Translations under genes and position numbers: made by a program | Notes under the pieces: model-generated | The model's input: the letters and a program-made list of their open reading frames with translations, nothing else | What the model was told of the DNA's origin: nothing | Databases searched by the model: none | Shown: positions 23,646-34,486 of the stretch, in pieces | Position numbering within the stretch: position 1 is the first letter of the stretch | Layout: each line of letters opens with the position of its first letter | NCBI GenBank assembly: GCA_029204225.1 | Contig: CM055113.1 | Coordinates: 32,138,299-32,202,298, forward strand | Reading direction: 5' to 3' | DNA from: Diphasiastrum complanatum | Taxonomy: Eukaryota > Streptophyta > Lycopodiopsida > Lycopodiales > Lycopodiaceae | Length of the DNA stretch: 64,000 nucleotides

Positions 23646-24652
23646 CCCAGAAAGGATTGTAACTGAGTGGTAGTAGTCGGAGCCATCAAAGCTAGGAGTA
23701 GCTTGATTTTTTTAGGATCCATAGCTATTCCATATTTACTAATAACATGGCCCAACAATACTCCATATGGCACGTCAAATACGCACTTGTTCGCATGTAG
23801 GGCAATACAAGTAATAGCACATTTTTGAAAATATTTCTCATTACAGATAAAGGCCCTTCCATACTAGAAGCGCCGCATAGGTCGACCATCCATAAATATT
23901 TTCAAATCGTCATCTAGGATATTTTTGAAACTCTCATTCATAAATCTCTTATAGGTAGCAGGAGCATTGCACAGCCCAAATGGCATCACGTGGTATGCAA
24001 AAACTCCAAATGTGGTCGTGAATGTGGTTTTCAGCATATCCTTGCTCCTCATAGCTATCTAATTGTACCCAGCAAAACAATCCATAAATGAGTACATTTC
24101 TCATCCCGCCAACTCTTCCAGTACCTGATCTATGAAGGGAAGAGGGTAGTAATATTTTTGTTTTCTTGTTTAACTGTTTGTAATCCACACATACTCTTAC
24201 TTAATTAGAGTTTTTCTTGGGTTTTGGCACTATGGGAGAGCACTACTCTGAATTCTCTACAGGAAATATCAATCCACCATTCTTCAGTCTTTCTAGTTCT
24301 ATATACACTTCTGTTCTCAAATGATAGGGTAGTCTTCCTTGTTTATGTCGAATAGGTGTGGTATCTGGCTTGAGTTCTATTGCATGTGTTACTAACTTGG
24401 GGGGTATTCCTTTCAGATCAGTGTAATCCCAACGGAAGATGTGTTGGTATTTTCTACACAGTCTCTCAAACAATTCTTTCTGAAGATCATCAAGTTGAGC
24501 TCCTACTTTGATAATTCTTGGAGCTTCGATGGTCCCCAGATTTTTTATTTATGTACATTAGCGTCTCGTACCCTTGGAGGTTTCTCTTCAGGTATAATCC
24601 ACTCGATTTCTAAAATATCTTTGTGTTTTGTTCATATTCTTCTAAATCGGAC
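23645..24652 (-). pseudogene. TE-B reverse transcriptase fragment, left of the nested insertion
   Basis: The minus strand encodes LVTHAIELKPDTTPIRHKQG and RLPYHLRTEVYIELERLKNG at the start, NKKTKILLP, then MPFGLCNAPATYKRFMNE and LKIFMDGRPMRRF, where the catalytic FMDD has become FMDG. It ends with KCVFDVPYGVLLG, ISKYGIAMDPKKIKLLL and QSFLGGTG. This is a Ty3/gypsy reverse transcriptase with several frameshifts. It breaks off before RNase H. Its upstream protease continues at 30,746-31,260 beyond TE-C. Confidence 0.9.
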
Positions 24653-25781
24653 TGTTGGCTCATTCTGACAAATCCCCAAGATACTCGACCAGAGCTACCC
24701 AAAGGGCACCTCTCACCTTAGATCGAGGAGGTCTCTAAAAAGACGAGATGAACGGAGACTGAGAGTGGAATATGAGAGCTGAGGAATACTAGTTAAGAAC
24801 GACAAGCAAGAACTATGTAAGCCTCATGGTGAATTCTAAAAGATGGAATGATCATGTAGTAACTAGTATTTCTAGGCAAAGTAATAAATGCAAGTAGACC
24901 CCTCTTAAAGAAAGTAGAGTGAGCCATCTTTTGATGGTGACCTCTAGTGGAGAGCATTATTCCACTTGTAATTTGTGAAATGTGGAAATGCCGCTAGGAT
25001 GCCACCTAAGGAGCTCTCTTGTTTATTTAAGAGGCTCTCTCTTTGTAGAAGAGAAGATTTTTGTGTAATGTACCTACTCCATGTCCAAATGAGAAGAGGT
25101 GCATCCTTTGAGCTCCTTGATCATGCTTGTTTCTTGAGTGATGCATTCATGATCTTGCCCTTCTATCCTTTGTGTGTGATTGTGGAACATAGAGTGAATT
25201 AGTTTTCCTATTTTCTTGTGGATTAATGTAGAAATTAGTATCCAGGTAAACTAAATAGGCTGGATTTGTGATGTGAATCTTGCATATCTTCTTATAGTGC
25301 AGTTCTTGATGTTCTTGGGTTGTCCAAGAATCAAGAGATGAGTGTTTCTTGATTTTTGGACTATTAAAATGTTGTTAGATTAGTTTCTTGTTACAGTTCC
25401 ATAGATTAAGGTATGTGTAGTATAGTTTTAATGTTTAGGATATGATTGAAACTCGTTTTTGCAGTAGTAGAGTAGGATTTCAATCACTGTTCAACGGTTC
25501 TGCATGTTGATTTTATGGTTGAACATTTTGGCATGCATGATTGATTGATTGTGGTCATTTATGCATGTGCTTTCAGTGCAAGAGTGACCAATTTGAGTCT
25601 CCTCTGACAGGCAAAAAACTTAGATAGATACTTTTCTTCTGCCTAATTTGGGCTTGAAACAAAAACATGAACATCCAAGAAAATGCCCAAGAAGCCTGAT
25701 AATAGGTAGAACCGTTCTTGAAACCATCAGAGGCAAGAAAGAGAAATCGATAGATTCTCTGGAGAAGGAAATCTACCAACA
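24653..25781 (+). repeat. 5' LTR of TE-C
   Basis: 1,129 bases, TGTTGGCTCATTCTGACA to GAAATCTACCAACA. A TATA-like TTATTTAAGAG at about 25,023 lies mid-LTR, and the same sequence is in the 3' LTR near 29,966. Differences between the LTRs are scattered substitutions and small indels, so the insertion is not very recent. Confidence 0.95.
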
Positions 25782-25796
25782 TTTGGTACGTTGCCG
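25782..25796 (+). other. Degenerate tRNA-Asp primer-binding site of TE-C
   Basis: TTTGGTACGTTGCCG follows the LTR directly. The plant tRNA-Asp complementary site is TGGCGCCGTTGCCGGGGA; the match is TGG--CGTTGCCG with three changed bases. Confidence 0.6.
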
Positions 25797-26059
25797 CTTG
25801 CAAACTCATATTCTTACACGATCCATGTTGCAACGCTTCCTTTCATCGGATCCATACAAGAAACATGACACATTTCCAGATCTGTTCATAGCTCAAAACA
25901 ACCTGCAATCACCCTCCACACGTTACATAACATCTCCTACGATCCTTTTGCCTCCTCCTCTACCCACAATATACCCATCCTCTGCACCCCTTTTGTATCC
26001 CATCGCAGTCGAGACCTCCTCCGTCACCATCTCAGCCAAGACCTCTTCCATCACCATCT

Positions 26060-26610
26060 CAGCCAAGTCCTCATTTCTCCCATCTCAACCGAGTCCCCCT
26101 TCTCTCCCATCTCAGCCAAGACCTTCTCCGTCACCGTCTCCGTCGAGCCCCTTTGTTCCGATCTCAACCAAGTCATTTTTGGACTCAATTTCGTTCAAGT
26201 TGTTTTTGGACTCAATTTCGATCGAGTCATTTTTGGACTCAATCTTGACCGAATCATCATTTGAAATCTCAACCAAATTTTTGAACATCATCTCGACCGA
26301 CGATTTTTTTCAATCTCAACTGATGTTTTTTGGTCACAATCTTGACCGAAGGTTTTGGTTAAGGTCTTGACCGAGGACATTGTTCAAGGTCTCGAATGAG
26401 GGCACTGGTTAAGGTCTCGACCGAGGGCTTTGGTTAAGGTCTCCACTGAGGGCACTGGTTAAGGTCTCGATCGAGGCCTTTGGTTAAGGTCTCGACCGAG
26501 GGCATTGGTTCAAATCTTGACCAAGGCAATTAGATCAAATCTCGACTGGATCACTTAACTCCAATCTCGACTGGACCGAGATCTTTGATTGCGATTTCGA
26601 CCGAACCTAC
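26060..26610 (+). repeat. Minisatellite with 25-27-bp units in the TE-C leader
   Basis: At 26,340-26,530 units of the form AAGGTCTCGACCGAGGGCTT plus TGGTT repeat with 25-base spacing. At 26,150-26,290 related units TTTTTGGACTCAATTTCG repeat at about 27. The Ser/Pro-rich open frame from 25,648 to 26,370 is a product of these units and resembles no known protein. Confidence 0.8.
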
Positions 26611-26994
26611 CAGCTTGATAGAGCCTTAGAGCTCAAAAAACAAAAAAAGGCTTGAGCACCAAAAAAATTTAAATAAAAATAAAACTTATACCAATAGAAA
26701 GCCCTTCTGATACCGAGTCTCCTCCTTGAGTTTTCTACTAGCAAAAAAAAAAGCCCTGAAAAATCAAAAAACACAAAAACACCAAAAATCCATACAAAAC
26801 ACAAAAATATACAACAGTACACAATGGACCACCATACCGATCCTGAAATTCTAGAAGATTATCCATAAGAAATAAGGTCTCCTACAGCTGAACAAATTAA
26901 ATGTCATAGGTTCTACTGAATGTAGTCCCAAATACACTAGCCATCCACAAACCCATTAGAGGGACAAGAACCTGATAGAGCCGAGTCTTGATGA

Positions 26995-27669
26995 GCACGA
27001 GCCCATGTTCATGGTGTGGAAACATCACATGGCAGAAGACACCTGAATGGAGCTTTTGCCACTCACGGAGCTCATTTTGAGAAGAGGACACCCAAGTTGG
27101 ATCTATCCAAGTTTGATGGTAGTCCGGACCCTCAAAGATTCTTGCAAATCTTTGAGAATGCGTGTGATGTGTATGGCGAAACATTTGCCGATGCTATGGT
27201 CCAACTGTTTTCTATGACCATGATCGCTAAAGCATGTGACTGGTTTTTTAACCTTGATCGTGAAGATAAATTGGATTGGTCTAATTTGAAAGAGTCCTTT
27301 ACCAAACGTTTTAAGCCCTTTCATTTGATAGAGAGTCCTTTTGTCAAATTGAGTAACATCAAGATGGCAAAAGATGAACGCGTACGAGACTATATTGAGC
27401 ATTTCAAGCGCTTAAAAGGTCAAGTACAAGAACAACCCTCTGAACAAATGCTCATCATCTGGTTGACAGTCGGACTTCCACGATTGATAAGACGCGAGCT
27501 TAAATCCAATGACGAATATACAAGCCTAAAATTAGCTATGTATGATGCCATCAAAGAAGAAGATGAGGGATCAGATGTTGATGAATCTAGGGAAAGGAAT
27601 ACACCCCCTGCTCCTGTCCAAGAGTCGAAGCAGATCGAGGATACCCAAGATCAGCTTTGGAAATCATAG
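26995..27669 (+). pseudogene. TE-C gag (capsid domain), no start codon
   Basis: The open frame encodes a typical Ty3/gypsy capsid: PKLDLSKFDGSPDPQRFLQI, ENACDVYGETFADAMVQLF, AKACDWFFNLDREDKLDWSN, LKESFTKRFKP, MAKDERVRDYIEHFKRLKGQ and LIIWLTVGLPRLIRRELK. A TGA at 26,992-26,994 limits it upstream and there is no ATG before the capsid domain, so translation would have to begin elsewhere or the start is lost. It ends with TAG at 27,667 before any zinc knuckle. The sequence differs clearly from the gags of TE-A and TE-E. Confidence 0.88.
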
Positions 27670-29607
27670 CTGGAATTGATTAATCAACAACATCAACTGC
27701 AGATGGAGGAACTCTCCAAAGAGTTTCAAAATACCTTGAAGTCTATCCAATGCAGTATACCACATTTTCACTGCACTCTTGCAATCTCAAATCTATATGT
27801 CTTTCCATTTTCTGATGAGATTTCCACTAATTGCATATCACGAAATAACTTTGAGAAATCGAAAATCTAGATAGTGATTCATTTATGAATCTCATAATTT
27901 GAAGAATACTAATGGGAATAGTATCTTATCCTTCTATGCATTTCAAGCCATATCTTACAATATCTATTATCAATGATGGTAGATTTAATGTCACCAACAC
28001 CGCCTTGTTTTGACAATGGCATCTCAGAGTTTTTCTCATTACTCTACAAGACCAATGGGATATTACAATTGTCAAGGTGTATTATCAATGTTGATGATTG
28101 AAAGTCTTGATATGACAAGTGCCATACAGTCTCACTCTCTATACCATGCATTTATTTCCTTGTTCCTCTTCATTCCTTTTGTGTGATTGATTTTTGCATG
28201 AGAAATAGCTACTGTGCACAAGAGTCTTCGGCAGAGTATCTCAAGAACACATCTTCATTCATCTATCCATCCTTAGATTACCTTGTAAAGAGTTCAGGAT
28301 ATTTGAGCATACTAAAACTTTCAGAAATTCAAGTCATGTCAGAGTTGATTCTTGTCTTTCATAGATATATTCATCTTTGAGTCATCTACAAGAAGATCGA
28401 AATAAATTTAGATAAAATTTGTTCAATCTTTAGTCCAGTCGCATGTGTTTCAACTGCGTATTCCAAATGCCGATCTAGCCTTCCACTGGAGCAGCCACAT
28501 TGCTAGCAACACCATCAGCAAGATCGACAGCCAAGGTCATGAAACCAAAGATGTCAACAACAAGGCTAAGAAGGCAGATGGGCAATCCAAAGTGACTCAA
28601 TCAGAAGAAGTACCCCAATCACGATGAAGATTCTTCAAAAGATGGAAGTCCAAGCATTGGAAAATCAGTCTCTCTCTTCAACCAACCCTATTGCCACAAC
28701 ATCTACATCCATTCTCATGCCTATAGCCTACATCATCTATTGTTGTCACCACCGCCACCATCTTTCTTTCATTTTTTGATTTTCCATCATCTCGTTATCC
28801 ATCTGAGAAATTTTTAGTCTTTTTAAACCCTGATAGTTTTGCCAAAGCGGCTAAGAGATCATTGCAAATGTCTTGTGGAGACCAACTACCACCTACACTG
28901 GTTGGTCAGCCAGAAAAGATTTAAAAAGCAGGCAAAGTAGCTAGAAGACAAGTGGTGGTCAAAGCTCGACATTGCAAGGGTCCAAGGCTGCAACTATAGA
29001 ACTATCGGTTCCTTTACCCTTCCACCAAGCCTTCATCATGTTTTCCTATCGTCACCAAACCATCTGTCCAACCCTATTCCTACCACCAATGTGTTGATAA
29101 GTCCAATTTCTTGAAGACTGTTAACCAAGATCTGCGCAACCTACCAATCGAAGATCTTCCTCTTCTCATCAAGGAAATAGCATCGACAAGACTGGAACTT
29201 TTATTGAGTGAAGAACTGTAGAACACCCAAAAGCATAATGGAGGATACAGACCTCCCAGAAGTAGAACCTGCCACGAAATCAAAAGTGAAACCATCAATG
29301 GTGAATGCGAGTGATAAGACAAAGACACAAGAAAAGCACTCAGACATGCAAGTTGTAAAGCTACTGAGAGCCCTCCAATTTTAAGAATGTCAACCACTAA
29401 CAATAATAAGACATTTTGATTAAAATGCGAGAATTTGCAAAAGGTAGTTTTCTGGTAAAGACTGGCAGCAATAAGCACTTGGTTTTATGCAAGCGGGAGA
29501 AGATCTACGCTTTTCCAAGTGACGATCGAAGATGTCAATATGGAAGCAGAGTGACATCATTCAATATGCATCGCAATGGGTCTTGAAACACATTAGTGGT
29601 GGGATGA
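27670..29607 (+). other. TE-C interior without recognisable enzyme domains
   Basis: Only short frames occur. NLPIEDLPLLIKEIASTRLE near 29,135-29,200 and a Lys/Gln-rich stretch at 28,500-28,625 look like retroelement accessory sequence. No polymerase or integrase motif was seen in any frame. A purine-rich AGTGGTGGGATGA just before 29,608 is the probable polypurine tract. Confidence 0.6.
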
Positions 29608-30740
29608 TGTTGGCTGATTCTAACAAATCCCCAAGATACTTGACCAGAGCTACCTAAAGGTCACCTCTCACCTTAAACCGAGGAGGTCTCTAAGAAGACG
29701 AGATGAACGGAGACGGAGAGCCGAGGAATAATAGTTCAGAATGGCAAGCAAGAACTATGTAAGCCTCATGGTGAGTCCCAAAAGATGGAATGACCATCTA
29801 GGAACTATTATTTCTAGGCAAAGTAATAAATGCAAGTAGACCCCTCTTAAAGAAAGTAGAGTGAGCCACCTTTTGATGGTGACCTCTAGTGGAGAGCATT
29901 ATTCCACTTGTAATTTGTGAAATGTGGAAATGCCACTAGGATGCCACCTAAAGAGCTCTCTTGCTTATTTAAGAGACTTTCTCTTTGTAGAAGAGAAGCT
30001 TTTTGTGTAGTGTACCTACTACGCGTCCAAATGAGTAGAGCCTCCACGAGTTTTGGTACATGCTTTGAGCTCCTTGATCATGCTTGTTTCTTGCATGATG
30101 CATTCATGATCTTGCCCTTCCATCCTTTGTGTGTGGTTGTGGAACGTAGAGTGGATTAGTTTTTCTGTTTTCTTATGGATTAATGTAGGAATCAGCATTC
30201 AGGTAAACTAAATAGGCTGGATTTGTGATGTAAATCTTGCATATCTTCTTGCAGTCCAGTTCTTGATGTTCTGGGCTATCCAAGAATCAAGAAATGAGTG
30301 TTTCTTGATTCTTGGATTGTTAAAATGATGTTAAATTAGTTTTTTGTTATAGTTCTGTGGATTAATGTATGTGTAGAGTAGTTTTAATGTTTAGGATATG
30401 ATTGAGACTCTTTTTTGCAGTAGTAGAGTAGGATTTCAGTCATTGTTCAACAATTTGGCATGTTGATTTTATGGTTGAACATTTTGGCATGCATGATTGA
30501 CTGATTGTGGTCTTTTATGCATGTGCTTTCAGCAAGAGTGACCAATTTGAGTGTCTACTAACAAGCATAAAACTTAGAAAACGTAGATACTTCTCTTTTG
30601 CTTGATTTGGGCTTGAAACAAAGACATGAACATCCAAGAAAATGCCCAAGAAGCCTGATAATAGGCAGAACCATTCTTGAAAACATCAGAGGCAAGAAAG
30701 AGAAACCAACATATTCTTTGGAGAAGAGAATCTGCCAACA
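29608..30740 (+). repeat. 3' LTR of TE-C
   Basis: 1,133 bases, TGTTGGCTGATTCTAACA to GAATCTGCCAACA, followed by the target duplication CGGAC. A minus-strand open frame crosses its right end from TE-B protease; that fusion is accidental. Confidence 0.95.
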
Positions 30741-30745
30741 CGGAC

Positions 30746-31820
30746 TCATATTCATCGGTAGTTGCTTCCTCCCACTCAGAAGAGGGTACAGGGGCCGTTT
30801 CTGATAGTGGGATCTCCGGATATCCATCCACCACAACCCTGGTTTTTCCTCTACCAAAAAACAGTAAACCTACAGGAATATCTACTGTGCAGTTGGTCAG
30901 TCTCAACCAAGGTCTCCCCAATAAAAGATAGTAGCTCTTGTATCCAACCAACATTCTTATAACATAGAAATCCACTAGTACAGTTCTTCGGACCACTATA
31001 ATTGGAACGGCTTTCATCTCTCCTTCAAGTCTAACCACAAAATTTTTAGCCAGTTTCAAAGCGGTTAAGGTGCTGGGCTCTAGATCTATCTCCAATCCAT
31101 CTACCAGTTCCAAACATACTATGTTTACTACTGAATCTGCATCAACCATGGCTCCTTGGATCACTAGGCCATCAATAGTAACATCTAATTTGGGGAAATA
31201 TCTATCCAACATGGAGTTATCCACCTTACCCACGATGGTTCCAACTCCTCATACTCAAGTTCACCGATCTTATCATCTGTTTTACCTTTTGACATACTAT
31301 AGGTGATAACTATAGCAATTGCCACAACCCTACTTCTATTCTTAGGTTGTTCAAGGTGCAACCAAGGTCGAGGCTTCCAATCCTTGGTCTGAGGTCTATG
31401 TCTTGAGCTCTCTTCACTATAGGTCTATTTTTGTAGGGTGCAATATCAGTTTTTTCTTAAATCCGTATTACTCTTGATGTTCTCTTAGCTTCCAATTTCT
31501 CCACTTCTCCAGGTTCTACTTCATTCTTGATGGGCTTGGGAAGAGGCTCCAAGATTGAGTCTATTTCTTTGGATGGGGCTGCTGTGGTGTCTATTTTTTC
31601 TCTGGTAGTTCTTTTCCAAGATGTAGTAGGTACATCTATCTATGGTTTACTTTTGGTTACAACCAGAATTTATTCTTTTGCTTCCACAGGTCTATTTGTC
31701 TCGATCTTTATCAGGTTCATTGGGGGACGTTCATCTTCCATCTTGGCTTTTTCTTTGTCATGTGGTCGTAATATCGAAGGTCTATGTAGAAAACTAACTG
31801 ATCAAGGATTCTCGGCAAAA
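30746..31820 (-). pseudogene. TE-B protease and upstream linker, right of the nested insertion
   Basis: On the minus strand an aspartic protease reads LDVTIDGLVIQGAMVDADSV (active-site DTG or DSG replaced by DAD), then VVRLEGEMKAVPIIVVRR, YKSYYLLLGRPWLRLTNCTV and GRGKTRVVVDGYPEIPLSE. The LGRPWL motif is typical of plant Ty3/gypsy retropepsins. Upstream (31,260-31,790) is a Lys/Glu/Pro-rich linker with several stops. The end of the protease connects to the reverse transcriptase at 24,652 once TE-C is removed. Confidence 0.85.
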
Positions 31821-33088
31821 TTTAAAAGTTTCTACAAAAGGTTTATGATCACACGAAGATTCACTGCATAGCATATCTCTACATATATCACTTTATTTGT
31901 ACACAGGTTCTCCCTCCATGAAGGTCCTCCACTTCCTGATCAAAGTTTCTCAAAATCCAAAGTTTATATATAAAAAATACATAAGTCAATTGAAACGAAT
32001 ACCATCGATACCATTGTTCTCATAAATTTTACATTCCAACTGCAAAGTACCTATTCCAACTCACTGAGAAATTAGTAGGAATAAACTTATGATTCAAATC
32101 TTTTTCCATCTTAGGTGACGAGACCGTATTGCCATGCCCGCTTTTTTGAAAAAATTGGCACCTTGGACAAGTGAATTCAAGAATTTTTGGACATGAGTGT
32201 CCCATTCTTGGTTGTCCAATTTACAATTAATAAAGCAAATTTTAAATCAGAATCGTGAATTGTGACTAAAGCCTTATGGAATTCCACTTGGAATCCAACT
32301 TAAATCACTGGTTTCACAGGTAGGACCTTTACCACAAGAAGGCTTTGCCGTCAAGAAACAACAAAACTGACAAGATATCTGCTTTTCCTTTGGGACGTTG
32401 TATAAGCTAAAATAGCTCGTCCAACGGTTTACCCAATCTTCTACAACTGCCGAGCTTTTAAGCTTTTTATTGGTGGAACATATTTCAGGTGAGAAGCCCA
32501 AGTTGTTAGAGTTAACAACTTATAATTGGTTAAAAAAGATTTTGCATTTGTATTTTACACTGTTAATTACTCTAATGAAGTTCTAAAACCGCCTTGCACA
32601 AAGTTTGCAAAAGCTCGTCAGAATTTAGGGTATCATCGTTAGTGAGTGATGTTGGGTGAATTTCGGTGTCCAACCTCACCGGAACTTCCATCTCTATCCA
32701 TTTACTTGAAAATTGAAATTTTACGTTTAATTAACCCATTCATAATGGGTATAATTGTTCTTTAATAAAGCATTGTCTAGAAAAAACACGGTTCTAGTAG
32801 ACGTACGTGCTTTTGTTTTACCAATTACACCAATGAATTTTCAAATAAAGTTTTAAGCAATAACAGTTCTTAAAAAAACATGTCAACGAGTCGAAATCTA
32901 ATTAACACCATTTTGTAAGCCTGTTACCACTCATGGAAATATTAATTGTATTGCCACTTTACTAGTCTAAAAATGACTAAGAAAAGATGCATATGGGAAA
33001 AAACCTCATATAAAAAACCATCCCAGCCCAGTTCCTCAACTTCCTACCAATCACGCATTAAACAATAAGCTTTACAAAAAAATTAAAG
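31820..33088 (-). repeat. Right arm of the 1.28-kb inverted repeat (gag-like)
   Basis: Inverse of 20,369-21,645. The second coding piece (32,274-32,501 on the minus strand) is again open, with GFSPEICSTNKK, VVEDWVNRWTSYFSLYNVPK and WIPSGIP. The first piece has an extra base near 32,660 that shifts its frame, and the GT after TLCK is GC. This arm begins exactly where TE-B sequence ends. Confidence 0.8.
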
Positions 33089-33148
33089 TGTACCCCCCCC
33101 CTACCTCTCACATGCGTTCAAACACCTAAACATGCATCATGCATTTCA

Positions 33149-33293
33149 TATTCTAAAAGTCGACTTCTTCCTGAGATCATGAGGATTCTGCACATAAGCA
33201 ATACATCCAAAAAATTTTAAATTCGATAAAGAAGGTTTGGTACCTGTCCAAACTTCGAATGATGTTTTGTCTGAGAGACCTTTAGTTGGACAC
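33149..33293 (-). pseudogene. Ty1/copia integrase C-terminal fragment
   Basis: The minus strand reads CPTKGLSDKTSFEVWTGTKP, then SLSNLKFFGCIAYVQNPHD and LRKKS. This is the conserved copia segment (TP-E-W-G-KP-V-HLR-FGC-AYV) between integrase core and reverse transcriptase. About 48 codons survive without other copia parts nearby. Confidence 0.88.
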
Positions 33294-33689
33294 CTGTTTT
33301 TTCAAGAAATGCAATGTCGGATTCTGAGATGTGGATTGACGTAATAACTAGTTAAGAATTCAAGCCATGAGCAAATTTGCATTTCATTTCATGTCCAAAA
33401 ATGAATCTCACAAATCTAAAGTATGGAATGGAATAACTTATCATTGATCCAAATCTAAATGCAATAAAGTATGGAATGGAAGTAAAGTTTTGTTTAACTT
33501 TTCATTCATGCAAATGATTAATGAAAATAAGAAATGTTGAAGGATAAGTATCTCATGATGCTTAGCTTGTTACTTCATCCAATTATTTAATTGATTCACA
33601 AACATCGCTTTTCCAAGAACGCCACCCAAAAATAATGCGATAAAAATGCGTGCGCTATTTTTTAAGTTTTTTTTATTTTTTTTATTACC

Positions 33690-34274
33690 TATTTTGGATG
33701 TCAGAATCCGACATAACTATATGTTGGACGTCGTATGTCTAGAAGTGGCATTATATTAACAGACGTTGGATTCGGACGTATTTCCAAGACATCAAAATCT
33801 GATGTCCATTTATATGTCAGACGAACAACGGACGTCCAGAAGTGGCATTCTATTAACAGACCGCATTTCAACATGTTTCTAGGATGTCAAAATCCAACGT
33901 CCATTTATATGTCGGGTGGACGTCGGGGGACGTCGGGCTTCCAGAGGTGGCATTCTGCTAACAGACATCGGAATTCGACACATTAGAAATGTCTCAAATT
34001 TTGATGTCCAAGATTTTTTTTTTCTCAAATCCATGTTGGATCTGCCACGCCAACTTAGATGTTAGATTCTGACGTCCATGCTGGATGTCGAATTCTGATG
34101 TCCACGTCGACACGACGGATTATGACGTCTACGTCGGATCCCAAAATTCGAACATCCAGATTCTTGTCTGGGAACCCAAAAATCAACAAATGTCGGATTC
34201 CAACGTGTTTAAAATGTATCAGATCGTGATTTATGTCGCAAAACATGTCGCAAATCATGATGAGTGCTGTAGTG
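33690..34274 (-). mobile_element. CACTA-type transposon terminus (right) with subterminal repeats
   Basis: The sequence ends ...GAGTGCTGTAGTG, the inverted partner of the terminus at 21,998. A ~100-bp unit containing AAGTGGCATTCTATTAACAG and GTCCATTTATATGTC is repeated almost three times at about 33,738-34,010. Many short TGACGTCC-like motifs follow in both orientations. No coding sequence is visible. Confidence 0.8.
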
Positions 34275-34409
34275 AATGTCACCACATCTCCCTCCTTGCG
34301 ACGTTTGGGCTTTCTTGTGGAACTTATCTTCCAACAAAAAAACTTTGATTCACGTCTTTAATAGAAGAAAACAAGGGCTACACACCTTCCTAGAATTGGA
34401 AGTGCTGGT

Positions 34410-34411
<2 letters not shown>

Positions 34412-34483
<72 letters not shown>
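34412..34483 (+). repeat. (CT)n microsatellite, 36 units
   Basis: Uninterrupted array, not next to repeat F, unlike most others in this window. Confidence 0.97.

Positions 34484-34486
<3 letters not shown>

Larger units (their letters stand above)
24653..30740 (+). mobile_element. TE-C: 6.1-kb non-autonomous LTR retrotransposon with gag only, nested in TE-B
   Basis: The LTRs of about 1.13 kb (24,653-25,781 and 29,608-30,740) begin TGTTGG and end CCAACA. A perfect target duplication CGGAC flanks the element (24,648-24,652 and 30,741-30,745). Removing TE-C and one duplication reconnects the minus-strand TE-B sequence from ...DEYES to DLEEYEQ. The 3.8-kb interior has a degenerate tRNA-Asp primer site, a minisatellite, a gag domain and then only fragmentary frames. 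No protease, reverse transcriptase, RNase H or integrase was found. This fits terminal-repeat retrotransposons with a gag domain (TR-GAG), which depend on enzymes of other elements. Confidence 0.93.

Noticed and set aside
25648..26370. 240-codon Ser/Pro-rich open frame
   Set aside because: It starts inside the TE-C LTR, crosses the primer site and is composed of minisatellite units.
24653..30740. First taken as an ordinary segmental duplication of 1.1 kb
   Set aside because: The perfect CGGAC duplications, TGTTGG/CCAACA ends, primer site and gag show that the repeats are LTRs.
30574..31233. 219-codon minus-strand open frame as one protein
   Set aside because: Its N-terminal part is TE-B protease, but after the target site at 30,741 it continues into the TE-C LTR; the fusion is accidental.
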